From positions 12,393,501-12,457,500 of the forward strand of contig JAEOAD010000015.1 of NCBI GenBank assembly GCA_036365145.1: a stretch of 64,000 nt of DNA, written 5' to 3'. Position numbers and translations under genes: made by a program. This document shows positions 34,334 through 45,750 of this stretch, one piece after another. Origin of the DNA: Orientallactaga sibirica. Its lineage: Eukaryota > Chordata > Mammalia > Rodentia > Dipodidae. The stretch's first letter is position 1, and the number at the start of each line of letters is the position of its first letter. The notes under the pieces are model-generated. The model did no database searches and was not told the DNA's origin. It saw only the letters and a list, made by a program, of their open reading frames with translations.

Positions 34334-36183
34334 TAACACAGTGAGCCACATTTTCACCAGAGTAAATGCAAGCATGAAGAGCTGAATTTGATTCCCAGTA
34401 TCCAACCATATTAAAAGCCTCATTTATTCAATGATATCGGGTAATATCAAAAGTACTTCATAAAAGTAATAAAACAAAGCAACCAAACTGACTTAAAAGT
34501 TCCCTTGTAACATGATTTATCAGAAATTGAAATTCCACAGAGCAGAAGACAAAAGCACCCATCAACCTGAACTTTAGCAATGTGGGTGGCTGAGAGATAT
34601 ATCTGTCCAGTGACAAAGGACCCAAAGCAGGCAACACTAAATTTCATTTATTTTTAAGGGAAATTCTGAAATACAAAAATGTTTCCAGGGGTCTCTTTTA
34701 TCCCTAAAGCACATAATCAATATTTACCATTTAGATTTTGCCACAGAGCTAACATGTTTTGCACACAACACAAAAAAATAACCCCAGATTGACCTGCAGG
34801 GTCAGTGTAGTGAGTGATAAATCCATTGGCCCCAATTTGGAAAGCAAAGTATTTTTCCAAAGATCACAACTCACCATCCAATGACTGCTTTGAGAGGTGC
34901 CCTCTAGTAAAATCGTGACTAGTGCTTTGATCTCAGTCTCTTTCTTTCTATAACATGTCCGAATACCTGGATTAGGAGGCAGGCAGAAGACAGAGAAAAA
35001 TTAAATAAACAATGAAGAGTGACCAGCCAGGGTCACTTCTAAAATTGAGGTCATGTGTTTGCCTCCCTACTTATAGATGAAGGTGAAAAGTGCAGCCTGA
35101 GCTCTGGCCAAATATGGGAAATAAACAAACATAAAAGAAGGATTATCTCTCTCACCCCACCACCCCGGAGACTAATGGGGACCCCCAAAATCAATAGCCG
35201 TTTTGTGACAACAGAAATAAGTCAATATTGGAACAAAAGATGCTGCCTGTATTCAACTCAACCTTAATCTTGGGCAAACTTGTAGGAAATTCAACAGTTG
35301 TTCATTCCTGTGGCAACAACTCTACCTGACTCGGAAGAACTACTGATGTAGGAGGTGCACACAGACTCAACATTTGTTTCTTTTAATCAGATCCCTTTCT
35401 TCTCCTTTCCTCTCTGACTCGTGACAGATTGCTATTTTCAGACCCTTTTTGTTCTGAGTGCAGAAAGCAAGCAGCCCAGGAGCTGCAGCTGTTTGGCCTA
35501 CGTCTTGTATTTCTAAAGGAGTAGAGATCCATAAACGGCAGAGTCTTCTTCAAGAGAAAAGAATATCAACTCTGAGCATGGAATTTTCCCTTCATCTTAC
35601 TGGCAAGCTTGCAACACCAGAGACACATGAGGCATTATGAATGATGCTGTTTTAGTCTATCTTGAAGACTCTGTATTGCAACAGATTAGACCTCATATCC
35701 ATGGCATTATGAGCTAGTGGTGGGCAGTAGCTAAATCCCATGGCCCATGCCTTCCATTATGAAAAAGAGATCAACAAGAAGTTGTAAACATCCAAGCTCA
35801 ACCTCACCAACACACAGCCATTCAGAATACCTTGGGTTAGTAACCAACATTTCTTTTATTCATATTTTTTTCAAAAACTACTAAAAATAGGGAAAAATCA
35901 TTAAGCCACAGGAAAAATATATGAACTATTATCATCTATATTTTACAGGTTAAAAATAATAGAGAGATGAGAAGAGGAAAGCAAGTTGTAACCAGCATCC
36001 ACATTTATAGTTTGACCTCAGGGCTGGCAGATAGGCTAGGCTGCTGTGCTCTGCAGTGCTCTAGTGCTGAGTGTTGTTAGCACCTGGTTCATCTCTCTGA
36101 ACTTTGCCTCTTTCTTCAAGACAAGGTGTTTTAATACACAGCTGCAGGACCATGAAGAGTAATCAATATAAAATGTGTGTCAG
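34334..36183. other. Unique part of duplication copy 2
   Basis: Near-identical to 29923-31770. Differences include a one-base indel in CACCCCGG (35161-35168), a missing A at about 35519 and a G/C change at about 35536. No gene. Confidence 0.5.
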
Positions 36184-36299
36184 GAGCCGGGCGTGGTAGG
36201 AGGATCACAGTGAGTTCGAGGCCACCCTGAGACTACATAGTTAAGTCCAGGTCAGCCTGGACTAGAGTGAAACCTTACCTCAAAAAAAAAAAAAAAAAA
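36184..36299 (+). mobile_element. B1 SINE with internal deletion (copy 2)
   Basis: Same deletion as copy 1, but the 3' end keeps GTGAAACCTTACCTC before 18 A, the usual B1 ending. This shows the deletion predates the duplication and the tail change followed it. Confidence 0.92.
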
Positions 36300-36312
36300 G
36301 TCTGTCAGATAC

Positions 36313-36624
36313 TTATTAAAGACTTGGAACACAGAGATCAATAAATGGTTTCTTTAATAAGAGAAAAGGAAACTAGATCCTTGTCTTTCACCCTTTACAA
36401 AAATCAACTTAAAATGGATCAAAGACTTTGAAACTAATAGTGGAAATCCTAGGAAAAAATTTTAAATGATAGGAAAGCACTTTTTAAATAGAACTTCACT
36501 AGCTCAGGAAATAACAAAACTTGACAAATAGGATCACATCAGACGAAGTTTCTGCACAACAAAAGGGACAACTAACAGAGAAAAGAAACATACTTTAATC
36601 TGTACAAATATTCATTAATTTATT
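36313..36624 (+). mobile_element. LINE-1 ORF2 fragment, sense (copy 2)
   Basis: Duplicate of 31905-32215, differing at a few bases such as CAGACGAAG for CAGATGAAG. Confidence 0.8.
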
Positions 36625-36820
36625 TATATTTTTCAAGTTTTATTTTTTAATTTTATTTTACATTGATGGTGTTCTCCTCCTACTCCATTCTCCTTTTTCT
36701 TCCCCACCAGGCTCCTATTTGTCTCTTTTGTTTCCTATGAGAGTCTCACTTCTTATATGTCTTATGTGTTCACATAAAATTTAGGAAACACAAATGAGAA
36801 AAAGTACATGATTTGTTTTT

Positions 36821-37052
36821 ATTTTTATTTTTAATTTGAGAGAGAGAGAGAGAGAGAGAGAACGGGTGCTCCAGCAGCCTCTCAGCCACTATGATCAAAT
36901 TCCAGATGCATGTGCCCCCTTGTGGCACATGTGTGACACTGCTCACTTGCATTACTTTTTACATCTGGCTAAACATGGCACCTGGAGAATTGAATGGGGG
37001 TTCTAAGGCTTCACAGGCAGGCACCTTTATAGCTAAGACATCTCTCCAGCCC
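36821..37052 (-). mobile_element. DIP-like SINE, long subtype, antisense (copy 2)
   Basis: As at 32413 but with a shorter (GA)n run and several substitutions. Duplication CATGATTTGTTTTT at 36807 and CATGATATGTTTTT at 37053. Confidence 0.9.
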
Positions 37053-37076
37053 CATGATATGTTTTTAATAAGATTA

Positions 37077-37945
37077 TATGGTGGTTTGATTCAGGTGTCC
37101 CCCATGAATTTAGGTGTTCTAAATGCTAGGTTCCAAACTGATGGCAATATGAGATGGACTATGAGATGGCTACTAAGAAAACCTACTACCCCAGATGAAG
37201 TTTTCCAGTACTATAAGTAGCCTAGCTGGAGGAGCAGAATTGGAACTCCAGATACTTGTTGCTGGTTAGAATTGTTGGTCTTAGAGGCTTGCCACTGGCT
37301 AGAGTTGTTGACTTGGAGCTACAGAATTTTGTGGTTGTCATGTTTAAATCATGTATTGCTTGAGTATTTCTTGACTATGCCCAATGCCATTTTTTTGCAT
37401 TGTAAATGTTTATTCTGTGCCATTATGGGTTTGGGGGGGGTTAATTTTTTGGTATTATGTCTTGGTTAAAAGAATGTTTGAACATCATTAGGATTGATAA
37501 AAACTATGGGGACTTTTAAAGATGGACTGAGTACATTGCATTTTACATCATAGATGGTTATCAGTTTATGGGGGACAGGGGCAGAATGTGGTGGTTTGAT
37601 TCAGATGTCCCCAATAAATTTAGGTGTTCTGAATGCTAGGTCCCCAGCCAATGGCAATTTGGAAATTAACATCTCCTGGAGGCAGTGTATTGTTGGAGGT
37701 GGGTTTATGGGTAATTATAGCCAGTTTCCCCTTGCCAGTGTTTGGCATACTCTCCTGTTGCTATTTTCTACTTTATATTGGCCAGGGGGTGATGTCCACC
37801 CTCTGCTCATACCATCATTTTCCTCTGCCATCATGGAGCTTCCCCTCAAGTGTGTAAGCCAAAATAAACCTTTTGTTTTTGTTTGTTTGTAAAAGCTGTT
37901 CGTGGTCAGGTGATTTCTGCCAGCAATGCAAACCTGACTACAACA
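37077..37945 (+). mobile_element. MaLR-type LTR element, internally deleted (copy 2)
   Basis: Same structure as copy 1, with 3' LTR at 37587-37945. Here the 5-bp target-site duplication is perfect: GATTA at 37072-37076 and 37946-37950. The deletion between LTR stub and internal region is therefore inside one insertion. Confidence 0.9.
37587..37945 (+). repeat. 3' LTR of the deleted MaLR element (copy 2)
   Basis: TGTGGTGGTTTGATTC to GACTACAACA, 359 bp, nearly identical to 33186-33544. Confidence 0.9.
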
Positions 37946-38001
37946 GATTATCTCCTTTGTATCTATTTTCTGGCAAATAATATAATTTTATTCATTTTGA
38001 G

Positions 38002-38184
38002 ATTTTTTTTTTTGAGGAACAGATTATGTGTTTGTATGGGTATACTAGGGTTTCTGCCCACTGCAAATGAACTCCATATTCATGCACCATTTTGTACATC
38101 TTTATATCAATATAAGGGAATTGAACCTCAGTAGACCGGCTTTGCAAGCAAGTGACTTTAGCCACTGAGACATCATCTTGGCCC
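38002..38184 (-). mobile_element. DIP-like SINE, antisense, diverged (copy 2)
   Basis: Duplicate of 33601-33780 with changes such as TTGTACATC for TTGTGCATC and CAGTAGACC for CAGCAGACC. Confidence 0.8.
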
Positions 38185-38222
38185 TTTTTTTATTCTTTAT
38201 GGCTACAAAACACTCAATTTTT

Positions 38223-38227
<5 letters not shown>

Positions 38228-38254
<27 letters not shown>

Positions 38255-38272
38255 GTGTGTGTGTGTGTGTGT
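38228..38272. repeat. (TA)n(GT)n compound microsatellite (copy 2)
   Basis: About 27 bp of TA and 18 bp of GT, compared with about 25 and 28 in copy 1. Confidence 0.95.
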
Positions 38273-38675
38273 AGTATATTAGGTAAGAACCTGTACTTGA
38301 GCTCAGTTAGCTATCTATGCCCAAAATCATATATATCTTGCATATTTTCCCCATTCTTCTATTGTTGGACACCTAAATTGGTTCTATATGTATGCTATTG
38401 TGAATACTATTATAATAAACATGAATGTGCAAATATTTTTGTAATGTGTTGGCTTGGAGTCCTAACTGAGTCATATGGTAGATTCATTTTTAGGATTTTT
38501 AAAAATTTCATGTTGACTATCAGAGGAACTGGATTATTTTAGATTATTACCTGTAGTGTACAAACTTTCCTGCTGTCTGCATCATCACCAGCATTTGTTA
38601 TTTTTTTCCTTAATGGCTATACATCTAACGGATGATATAAATGGAATCTTGATGTAGTTTGATTTTCATTTCTTT

Positions 38676-38889
38676 AAATTTATTTTTATTTTTATTTATT
38701 TATGAGAGAGAAAGGAAGGGAGAGAGAAAGAGCAAATAGGCATGCCAGAGCCTCTAGCCAGTGCAAATGAATTCCAGATGCATGTGCCACCATGTGCATC
38801 TTTCTTATGTGGGTACTGGGGAACTAACCTGGAACCTTAGGTTTCTCAGACAAGTGACTTAACCACTAAGTCATCTCTCCAACACTCTG
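38676..38889 (-). mobile_element. DIP-like tRNA SINE, antisense, intact
   Basis: TTTATTTATGAGAGAG, GCCAGAGCCTCTAGCCAGTG, TTAACCACTAAGTCATC. Exact duplication TTTTCATTTCTTT at 38663-38675 and 38890-38902. The tandem-duplication breakpoint (38727-38730) lies inside it. Confidence 0.95.
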
Positions 38890-39430
38890 TTTTCATTTCT
38901 TTCATGTCTAGTGGAATTGAACATTTTTCCATGTCTATAGTCCATTTGAATTTTATCTTTGGAGAATTATTTGTTCATTTATTTAGTCCATTTATTGATT
39001 TATTTGCTTGATTTCATACTATTTAGTTTTTAGTTCTTTGTATATTCCAGATATTTCCTCTGTAGATATATAATTAGCAAAGATTTTCTCCCATTTTGCA
39101 GTCTGTCTCTTCACTCAATTTACTGTTTGGTTTTTTCTGTACAAAACCTTTATTCTTTTCATAAGGTCTCATTTATTGATTGTTGGCATTATTCTGTGAG
39201 CCACCAGAGTCATTTCATAAAGTCCTTTTCTATGTCTAAGCCCTGAAACATTTTCCTCTAACAGTTTTGCAAGTTTCAAATCTGACTTAATTTCTTTGAT
39301 GCATTTGAAGTTGATTTTGTGTTAAGTGAGAGATAGGGATCTAGATTTATATTTTATAATGAGGATGTACACAGTTTTCCAGAACTATTTTGTTCAGAAC
39401 AATTTGAAGTAGACCTTCTCACATCTATTC
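38890..39430 (-). mobile_element. LINE-1 ORF2 fragment, antisense (continuation)
   Basis: TTGTATATTCCAGATATTTC, AAGATTTTCTCCCATTTTG, TTGATGCATTTGAAGTTG and AGAACTATTTTGTTCAGAAC follow antisense ORF2 order. It continues the LINE-1 interrupted by the SINE at 38676. Confidence 0.8.
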
Positions 39431-41030
39431 CCCACATTACCTGGGGACTTACCTCATGAGCAGTCATTACCAAATCCAGCATAGGATTCCAACTATCTAA
39501 TTCTTAAATGCACACAATTACAGTTCTACCTTGCTGCTTCCTATTTTCTCTTATAACTAAAGCTTTTTGCAATAATATCCAGTAAGTATTATTGAACTTT
39601 CACAATATATCCAGCACTTGTATAAATCTAAGGTCTGGCAGTCTCATAAGAACATAGTTTACTCCACATGGGGAATTTAGATTTATATTATCAAGCAGGA
39701 TAAACAATGAAAAATAACACAGAATGCTAAAATTAATACTGATGATGATGTTGACAATGATGCAGCAAACAATAGATTTAGAGTCAACACAATGAATCAA
39801 GAAGATGACTGGCTGCCAGAAAACAAGTAAACTGGCCTTTTTGATTTTCCCTATGTTCTCATTCAAGGTAATGTCAGGTTAAGAGACAGAAAGGCCAGAG
39901 CTGTGGTAGTAGCTTCTGGGTGCCAGGTCCTCTCCCCAGGATTCCCTTTCTCCCCAGGATCTTTCTGTGGGCCAGGTAAAGATGCTCTGATACAGTTGTT
40001 GTTTGCTGCTGTGAATAGACTAGGGGAAATTCTTTTATGAAGAGTTTTTGTTCCTTTCTTCTGGTTACCCAGATTTTTAAAATTTTTTTGAGTCAATCTT
40101 ACAGTTAAAATGAACAAAAATATTGGTCTTCCCCTCAAAAGTGTATGTTAAATGCAATGTTTAGCATAGTAAGCCCAAAAAGGGGAAATGTTCATAGAAA
40201 AGATGGATACTCCTGTTTATGAAAATCCACTCGGTTACTAAATGTACTAAAGTTTGCAGTCAGTGAGAGGGGAACAAGAATTTTCTCTTTCTTTTCTTTT
40301 AAACACTTAAATCACAAAGTCTATTGTTTTGTTTTAAGTCCGGAATGCTAATATATTTTATACATTATGACTATTTTATTAAAAGAAAAATATAAAATTA
40401 TTTTATTAACCACTCTTCCCCCATATTTACTGTAAGGTAAATAGCAGACATAGGTAACACCTCTTTTTACTCCTAAATTACTACTTCCTTTTACTCTCTA
40501 GAGACATAACTAACTCCAGTTTGACAAAGATTTATCCTTATTACAGACTGAAGAAGTCGTGCTTCTTATAATGGCTCCTCACTTTACAATTCACAGTGGC
40601 TAAATTCCAGATCATATACAATCTGCTCAGGGATCATACTCTCTCACTAGTTCCAGCAAAACCAAAACTTGTTTCTTGCAAACATTCCTTATTAAGATGA
40701 GTACTTGAATATTGCTTTCTCTTAGCTAACAACAGTCTTAGGGTTTAAGTCCAAAGGAATTGGAAACATATGGCATGCATTTCTCCTAATACTACACTGG
40801 GTTTTTAATAATTAAAAAACAGTACACTTTCAGAAGCTGTTGGATAGGCAATGTTCAGTGGGGTTGAAGAAGGTTCATAAATGTGCAAGACTGGCCACTT
40901 TCAACTTGGACTTTCTAATCTTGACCTACCAGAAAACAAAAACACCAAAGCCTGTGTGGAAATCACTGAATGAAAAAAGTCCATTTCTACCCCTTCTCCA
41001 CATTTATTTTACTTCCTTGATTTATTAAAA
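39431..41030. other. Unique sequence
   Basis: No repeat or gene recognised. A minus-strand donor-like site (GAG followed by GTAAGTCCCC) lies at about 39448-39456 without a good acceptor. Confidence 0.45.
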
Positions 41031-41033
41031 ATT

Positions 41034-41132
41034 CTCCACATTTATTTTCCCAGCACTTCGCTGAGAGTTCAAGGCCACCCTGAGACTTGTTAATTTAGCC
41101 TTAAAAGTTCAAAAAAAAAAAAAAAAAAAAAA
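41034..41132 (+). mobile_element. Heavily deleted B1 fragment with poly-A
   Basis: CCCAGCACTTCGCTGAGAG and TTCAAGGCCACCCTGAGAC are two B1 blocks with the middle missing, followed by a poly-A of about 22. The 5' flank CTCCACATTTATTTT also occurs at about 40998, possibly a duplication. Confidence 0.6.
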
Positions 41133-41198
41133 TCTAATTACCCATAAACAACACTTCTTATTCCTGTACTAAGATCTGCCTTCTTTAAAAAAAAAAAA

Positions 41199-41345
41199 AT
41201 TATTGACAACTTCTATACTTACAGACAAAAAAAAAAAAAAAAAAAAAATGATATTTCCCTCCCTTCTCCCCCATTCCTATTCAGAAGTTTCCCTATCCCA
41301 AGATCTACATTAGTATAGGGAGTACTTTTAATGTGATCTCATAGA
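41199..41345 (-). mobile_element. LINE-1 3'-UTR fragment, antisense
   Basis: ATTGACAACTTCTATACTTA and ATGATATTTCCCTCCC signature shared with 19120 and 54172. A poly-A run of about 22 has expanded inside it (41227-41248). Confidence 0.75.
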
Positions 41346-41639
41346 ATATCTATGGAGAGTTTAGGATAGTTCATAAGGGCTCTTTTCACCTTTCTGTTAT
41401 CATTATTGGTTTTGTATGATGTAGAAAAATATGAGGAGAAAATATATCAGTGCAATGGGGTTCCAACTTCTCAATGGCAATCTGCCTTATATTACTTCAT
41501 AATTCTGAATCTCAGTTTTGTAGAAACATAAGATGAGAATATAATGATGCTCAAACAGGACTGTGGTAAGATTAAAATAAAATATTGCATTAAAATTGTT
41601 TTTTTAGTTGTTGTATTCATTTTAATTTGAATTAAAATT

Positions 41640-41721
41640 AGTCCTGGCTTCTGTGGGATCTGCAGAATCAAACATGGCTTTGCATGTAAGCACCTTAACC
41701 ACTAAGCAATCTGTCCAGTCC
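41640..41721 (-). mobile_element. DIP-like SINE 5' fragment, antisense
   Basis: AATCAAACATGGCTTTGCATG and CACCTTAACCACTAAGCAATC match the antisense head half. The tail is absent. Confidence 0.7.
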
Positions 41722-43045
41722 CCATTGAACTTACTTGTAACTTAAATTGCCAGGAGGAAATTCCTGTAGTCCTCCAACTTTGCCCAACTCTCACCCACCA
41801 GAGAAGCTGTAGAACTAGTATCTTGGTTTGGAAATAGTCAAATAAACTGAGCTCAAGTACAGGTCTTACTTGAGCCAGAGATAGAAATCCTGATATTCAT
41901 TCAGTACTCCCATCTGCTTACCTTCAAATCTCCTTTGAGAAAGACTTTGTTTGACATTGACCTAACCCTGCTAAGGAGGTTGCTCTGAGGAGAGCCTGAT
42001 CTGTGTCATCTTAGGTAATTTTTTTTCCCATTGATCTAAGTTAAGCAAACAAGAGTAGAATCACACACTTGGCCTCACACAAGGATTGTGAAGGAAAACC
42101 TGTAAGTCTGAATGTTCTTGCAGTCTGGTCAGAAATCAGATTCATAGGACAGGCCTGTCCTTGTCTTAGAACCTGAGGGCATCTCCTCTCCATGGCTGCT
42201 GGAACTATAGGCTACACCTCTTCCTTCTATTCAAAGTCACTAGAGTGACCTGTACACAGCACTTTTGGAAGATCTGGCTCTGAGCAAGGCTAAGGCTATG
42301 CATACAAAAGCCCATTTTCAGTGACTTCGGCCAAAGGAGGCAAACAGGGCAGCTGAGACAAGAACTGGAAGCACTTCTTTGTAAAGGATGTCCAACCCGG
42401 CACAATGGAATAAAGCATGGTCTGGTCACTGAAAGCCAGATTCAAATTTTAGCAGCACCTCCACACATTTCCTAAGTGACCGTTACAAGTCACTGCACTG
42501 AACCTCATTTTCACCTGTGACATGTGGGTAATAATCCTAGACATTCCCATCTCATATGGAAAGGCTAGAAATTAAATAATATTTTAAAAACCTAAGATTT
42601 AAGTGGGTTCTAGTCAATATTGAGAATTATATTGATGCAGTTGATGACTATGTTGGGAAGTTCCAGGGGTGCAACAGGTTCCTAGATATCTTTCTAAAGT
42701 GACAGGTGAGGGACATTATTAGAGAGACCTCTGCCCAGATTTCCCTTTCCTGAACTTTCCTCTGTCATTAGTTGAGTGGTACATTACTGCCTTCCTGATT
42801 CCCTTGGAGTTCCCTCTGGCCTCTGCTAAGTGCCTTCTCATGTGAGGGCTGAGCTACAGGCCAAAGGGCCTCAGACACTGGTCTCCAGCGTATTTGAGAC
42901 TGTGCCTCATCTCACAGCTGGGTTAGCTCCTCACAGCAGCTGGATTGCAGAGCTGAAGGCATCAGTCAGCTGGAGATAGTGGGAGTCTGGAAGAATGGAA
43001 ATTAAAAGTGGCCAGGAGAAGTTACCAGAACAAAGATCAAAGGTG

Positions 43046-43060
43046 CCCCCCCCCCCCCCC
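43046..43060. repeat. Poly-C run
   Basis: About 15 consecutive C. Homopolymer length is prone to sequencing error. Confidence 0.85.
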
Positions 43061-43162
43061 AACAGGAAGAAACATAGTTTCCCAAAGAAAGGGACTGTCA
43101 CTCTTGGGAAGCCTGGCCCCGTGGCTTGCACTCACCAACCCACACTATGAGGAAAGACTTAC

Positions 43163-43210
43163 CACGACCATGTTCATGTTGACAGCATGTATGACGTTAC
43201 TCTAAATAGA
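43163..43210 (-). other. Candidate non-coding or 5'-UTR exon, minus strand (unverified)
   Basis: On the minus strand a pyrimidine-rich tract of about 50 bases (CTTTCTTCTCATCCCACCTC, CTCCTCTGCC) ends in AATCTACAG. A 48-base exon follows, then GTG and GTAAGTCTTT, a consensus donor. All three frames contain stops, but an ATG in good context (AACATGG) lies nine bases before the donor and is open. No flanking exon can be matched, so this may be a chance pseudo-exon. Confidence 0.2.
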
Positions 43211-43564
43211 CTGTAGATTGGCAGAGGAGAGAGGTGGGATGAGAAGAAAGAAAAGATAAAGAGGAGAAAGAATAAATTTTAAAGTCAAGTGAAATAAGAA
43301 CAAGGAGAGTGGAGAGGGAGACCACTTTCTAGTGAAGTCTCACAGATTGTGTAGAATAACTGTTAAACTGAGTCCTCTGTTCACACCCAAAAATAACCCA
43401 GAGTTCAGTAGTTAGAATTATTTATTCTGCCACTTTCCCTAAAAACTCAGTGACATGTGAAGGTAAGGATTCTGTGAGTGCAACAAAGCATGCATGACCT
43501 CAATCTAAGTCCTTTGAAAACTAGCATGGAAAATGTAAAGTTGAGAATGTTTGTGTTTAGACAT

Positions 43565-43566
<2 letters not shown>

Positions 43567-43604
<38 letters not shown>
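43567..43604. repeat. (GT)n microsatellite
   Basis: About 19 uninterrupted GT units. Confidence 0.95.
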
Positions 43605-43606
<2 letters not shown>

Positions 43607-45531
43607 ACATGTCAGATGGTCAAAGTGGTTCTTTCACAGGTTCTCGACATGTTACTGCAAGGGAAATAGGAGGGCTGGGATAAGCAAGCCTACTCAAGTT
43701 TCACAATGCTTCACCCTGTCTGAAGGCTAGTTGAACAATGTCAGGCATAGTCCAGAAGCTGAGTATAGCCCTCACAAATGCCAGCTTATATCATCTCAAT
43801 GATTATTAATTTAAGAAAAGTCTTCCTAGTGGCAGGGCAAAGAGAACAAGAAACAGCCATTCCTGTGGTTTTTCTTGAGAGGTCCTTCCTCTCATCTGGT
43901 TAGTTCCTTTGTCCTGGAGTGGGCAAGTTCAGCCTGGGCTAGAGTACCAAGGTGGAGCAATTTGGTGAACATGAACCAGATTCTTCCAATTAGGCAACTG
44001 TGCACAGACCTTTGCCATGGTGATAGCACAAACTACTGTTCAGTCCCTATTCCCACTGTTCAAGTGATAAATGAGCCCCAGGTTACTCTCCCCAGAGCCA
44101 AGCAGGGCCTCTCTCTGGACAAAGGCCAGGGAAAACACAAGAAGATTTATAAGAGCCAGAGGCAGGGTGAAGAAGCACCACGGGGCATAGGCAAAGGACT
44201 ACAGGGGTAAATGTGGTGAGTGTTAGTAGTTCCATGTCACTTTATGGCAATTGGGCAGAAGAGGGATGAAGGTATGTGGAAGAATTAGTAGGCCCAATCA
44301 AATAGCCTTCCTGGAAGGAACTCTGTAGATCCGGTTCTTTGGAAAGAGGGAGAGCTGGCTCTTGAATTTCAGTCTGGCTTCTTCATTCATCCCAGTTTCT
44401 TCTAAAGGAATCTATTTAAAACTAAGGAGACAAATGGAGACAGAGGAGGAATAATCATGTGCTGCTGAGATGAAAAGACATGATGGTACAATTAAAGATA
44501 TTTACCAGAGAAATTTGAACCCCATTACATGCTGGCTTACAGTATGTGAGGAAGAGCTGTTTTATATCATTCAAGACAAAAACCAGGTCTATAGGTAAGC
44601 TTTAAGAACAATAAACATCCTGAATTCAAGAATAAGTCTGTCAAATGAAGGGATATTGATTTTGGAACAAGGAATATTATGTCAAACAACATTAGTTTAA
44701 TTGATCTGAATTTAGTTTAAGTACTAAAAGCATTTATATACAAACAGCAAATGAAAATTAACTGCAGCTGAGCCCCATTGCTGGTTCTCAGGGGCCCTAG
44801 TGTGGAGGAGGACCTGGAATTGGACAGGCCTTGTTGGAGATCTGCACTTGCCTGCTTGGAGGTGGGGTTTCTGCCCCAGCACCACAACAGGAAAGGCAAT
44901 GTGCTTTGTCTCAGAGTAGGAACATTTAATATCAGCCCCTGACCTTTCAAAATACACAAGTGCCTTTTCATGCTCTGAAGGAATTCATAAGAAAAATGGA
45001 ATGAGCCAGAAGTGAATCCAGGGCCCACGTTAGAGAAAGGCTCTACCCTGAAATGTGTGGAGAAGACAAGCACCACTGAAGGCTAGCCCAGAACCATCAT
45101 CTAATCTGAGGCCTACATATCTGCCTGGCACAGAGCTCCCACTTTCAGCTACTGCTAGGATCTGGCCTGCCCCAGACAGAGGCTCCAGAAAAACACCTGG
45201 GCTGCCCTCACACAGGTCAGTTCTCAATAAACAGTACCAGCCTCTGTTGCAATGAAGGGATGGCACAGGAATATTTCAACATGGTCCAAGCTCATTTCCT
45301 GCTTGTGGTCTTGCTTCCTCCAGGAAAGAAAGAACTGAAAACCTCATTCTCAGTTTCTCCCAGCAAACATCCCAGAGAATTCACTCCAGAATGGATCCTG
45401 AGAATGTAAGGCCAATGTGATAGGTCAGAGATTGCATTTTCTCCTTAGGTACCAAAGCCTCCTGTTAAGAAAAAAAATAGGGTTATGGTGAAAGGAAAGG
45501 TCAGTGGCTCCTTTAAAACTATACTGATCTT

Positions 45532-45750
45532 GGCTGAGGAAATGGCTTAGCAGTTAAGGTGATTGCCTGTTGAAGCTTAAGGACCACAGTTCAATTCTCC
45601 AGGACCCCTATGTAAGCCAGGTACATAAGGGGAGACATGTGTCTGGAGTTCATTTGCAGTAGCTAAAGGCCCTGGCATGCCCATTCTCTCTCTCTATCTG
45701 TCTCTTTCTCTCTCAAATCAATAAATAAATAAAATACTTTTTTTGAAAAG
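45532..45750 (+). mobile_element. DIP-like tRNA SINE
   Basis: GGCTGAGGAAATGGCTTAG head, CAGTTCAATTCTCC B box, CT-rich segment and CAATAAATAAATAAAATAC tail. Preceded by ACTATACTGATCTT at 45518-45531. Confidence 0.9.

Larger units (their letters stand above)
36631..38675 (-). mobile_element. LINE-1, antisense, broken by three insertions (copy 2)
   Basis: Duplicate of the copy-1 LINE-1. Here the LINE-1 continues after the SINE at 38676-38889 into 38890-39430, which copy 1 lacks. Confidence 0.7.
34330..38730 (+). repeat. Tandem duplication, copy 2 (about 4.40 kb)
   Basis: It starts at AAAGTAACACAG directly behind the truncated SINE of copy 1 and ends at GAGAGAAAG, where the SINE continues without a break into 38731. 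Copy 2 keeps several states that look ancestral: the B1 end ACCTTACCTC, and the perfect GATTA target duplication of the LTR element. Confidence 0.95.
41722..45517. other. Long unique tract with two simple repeats
   Basis: About 3.8 kb without recognisable SINE or LINE; GC content is somewhat higher at 42700-43200 and 44750-45300. Open frames of up to 119 codons have no recognisable motif. A candidate minus-strand exon is at 43163-43210. Confidence 0.5.

Noticed and set aside
32871..37892. Pairs of identical small proteins suggesting a duplicated gene family
   Set aside because: The identical frames (for example 32871-33068 and 37272-37469) are explained by the tandem DNA duplication and lie in LTR or LINE-1 sequence.
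44543..44594. 52-base exon-like block ending TATAG followed by GTAAGC
   Set aside because: The acceptor (GGCTTACAG) lacks a pyrimidine tract and nothing nearby supports transcription.
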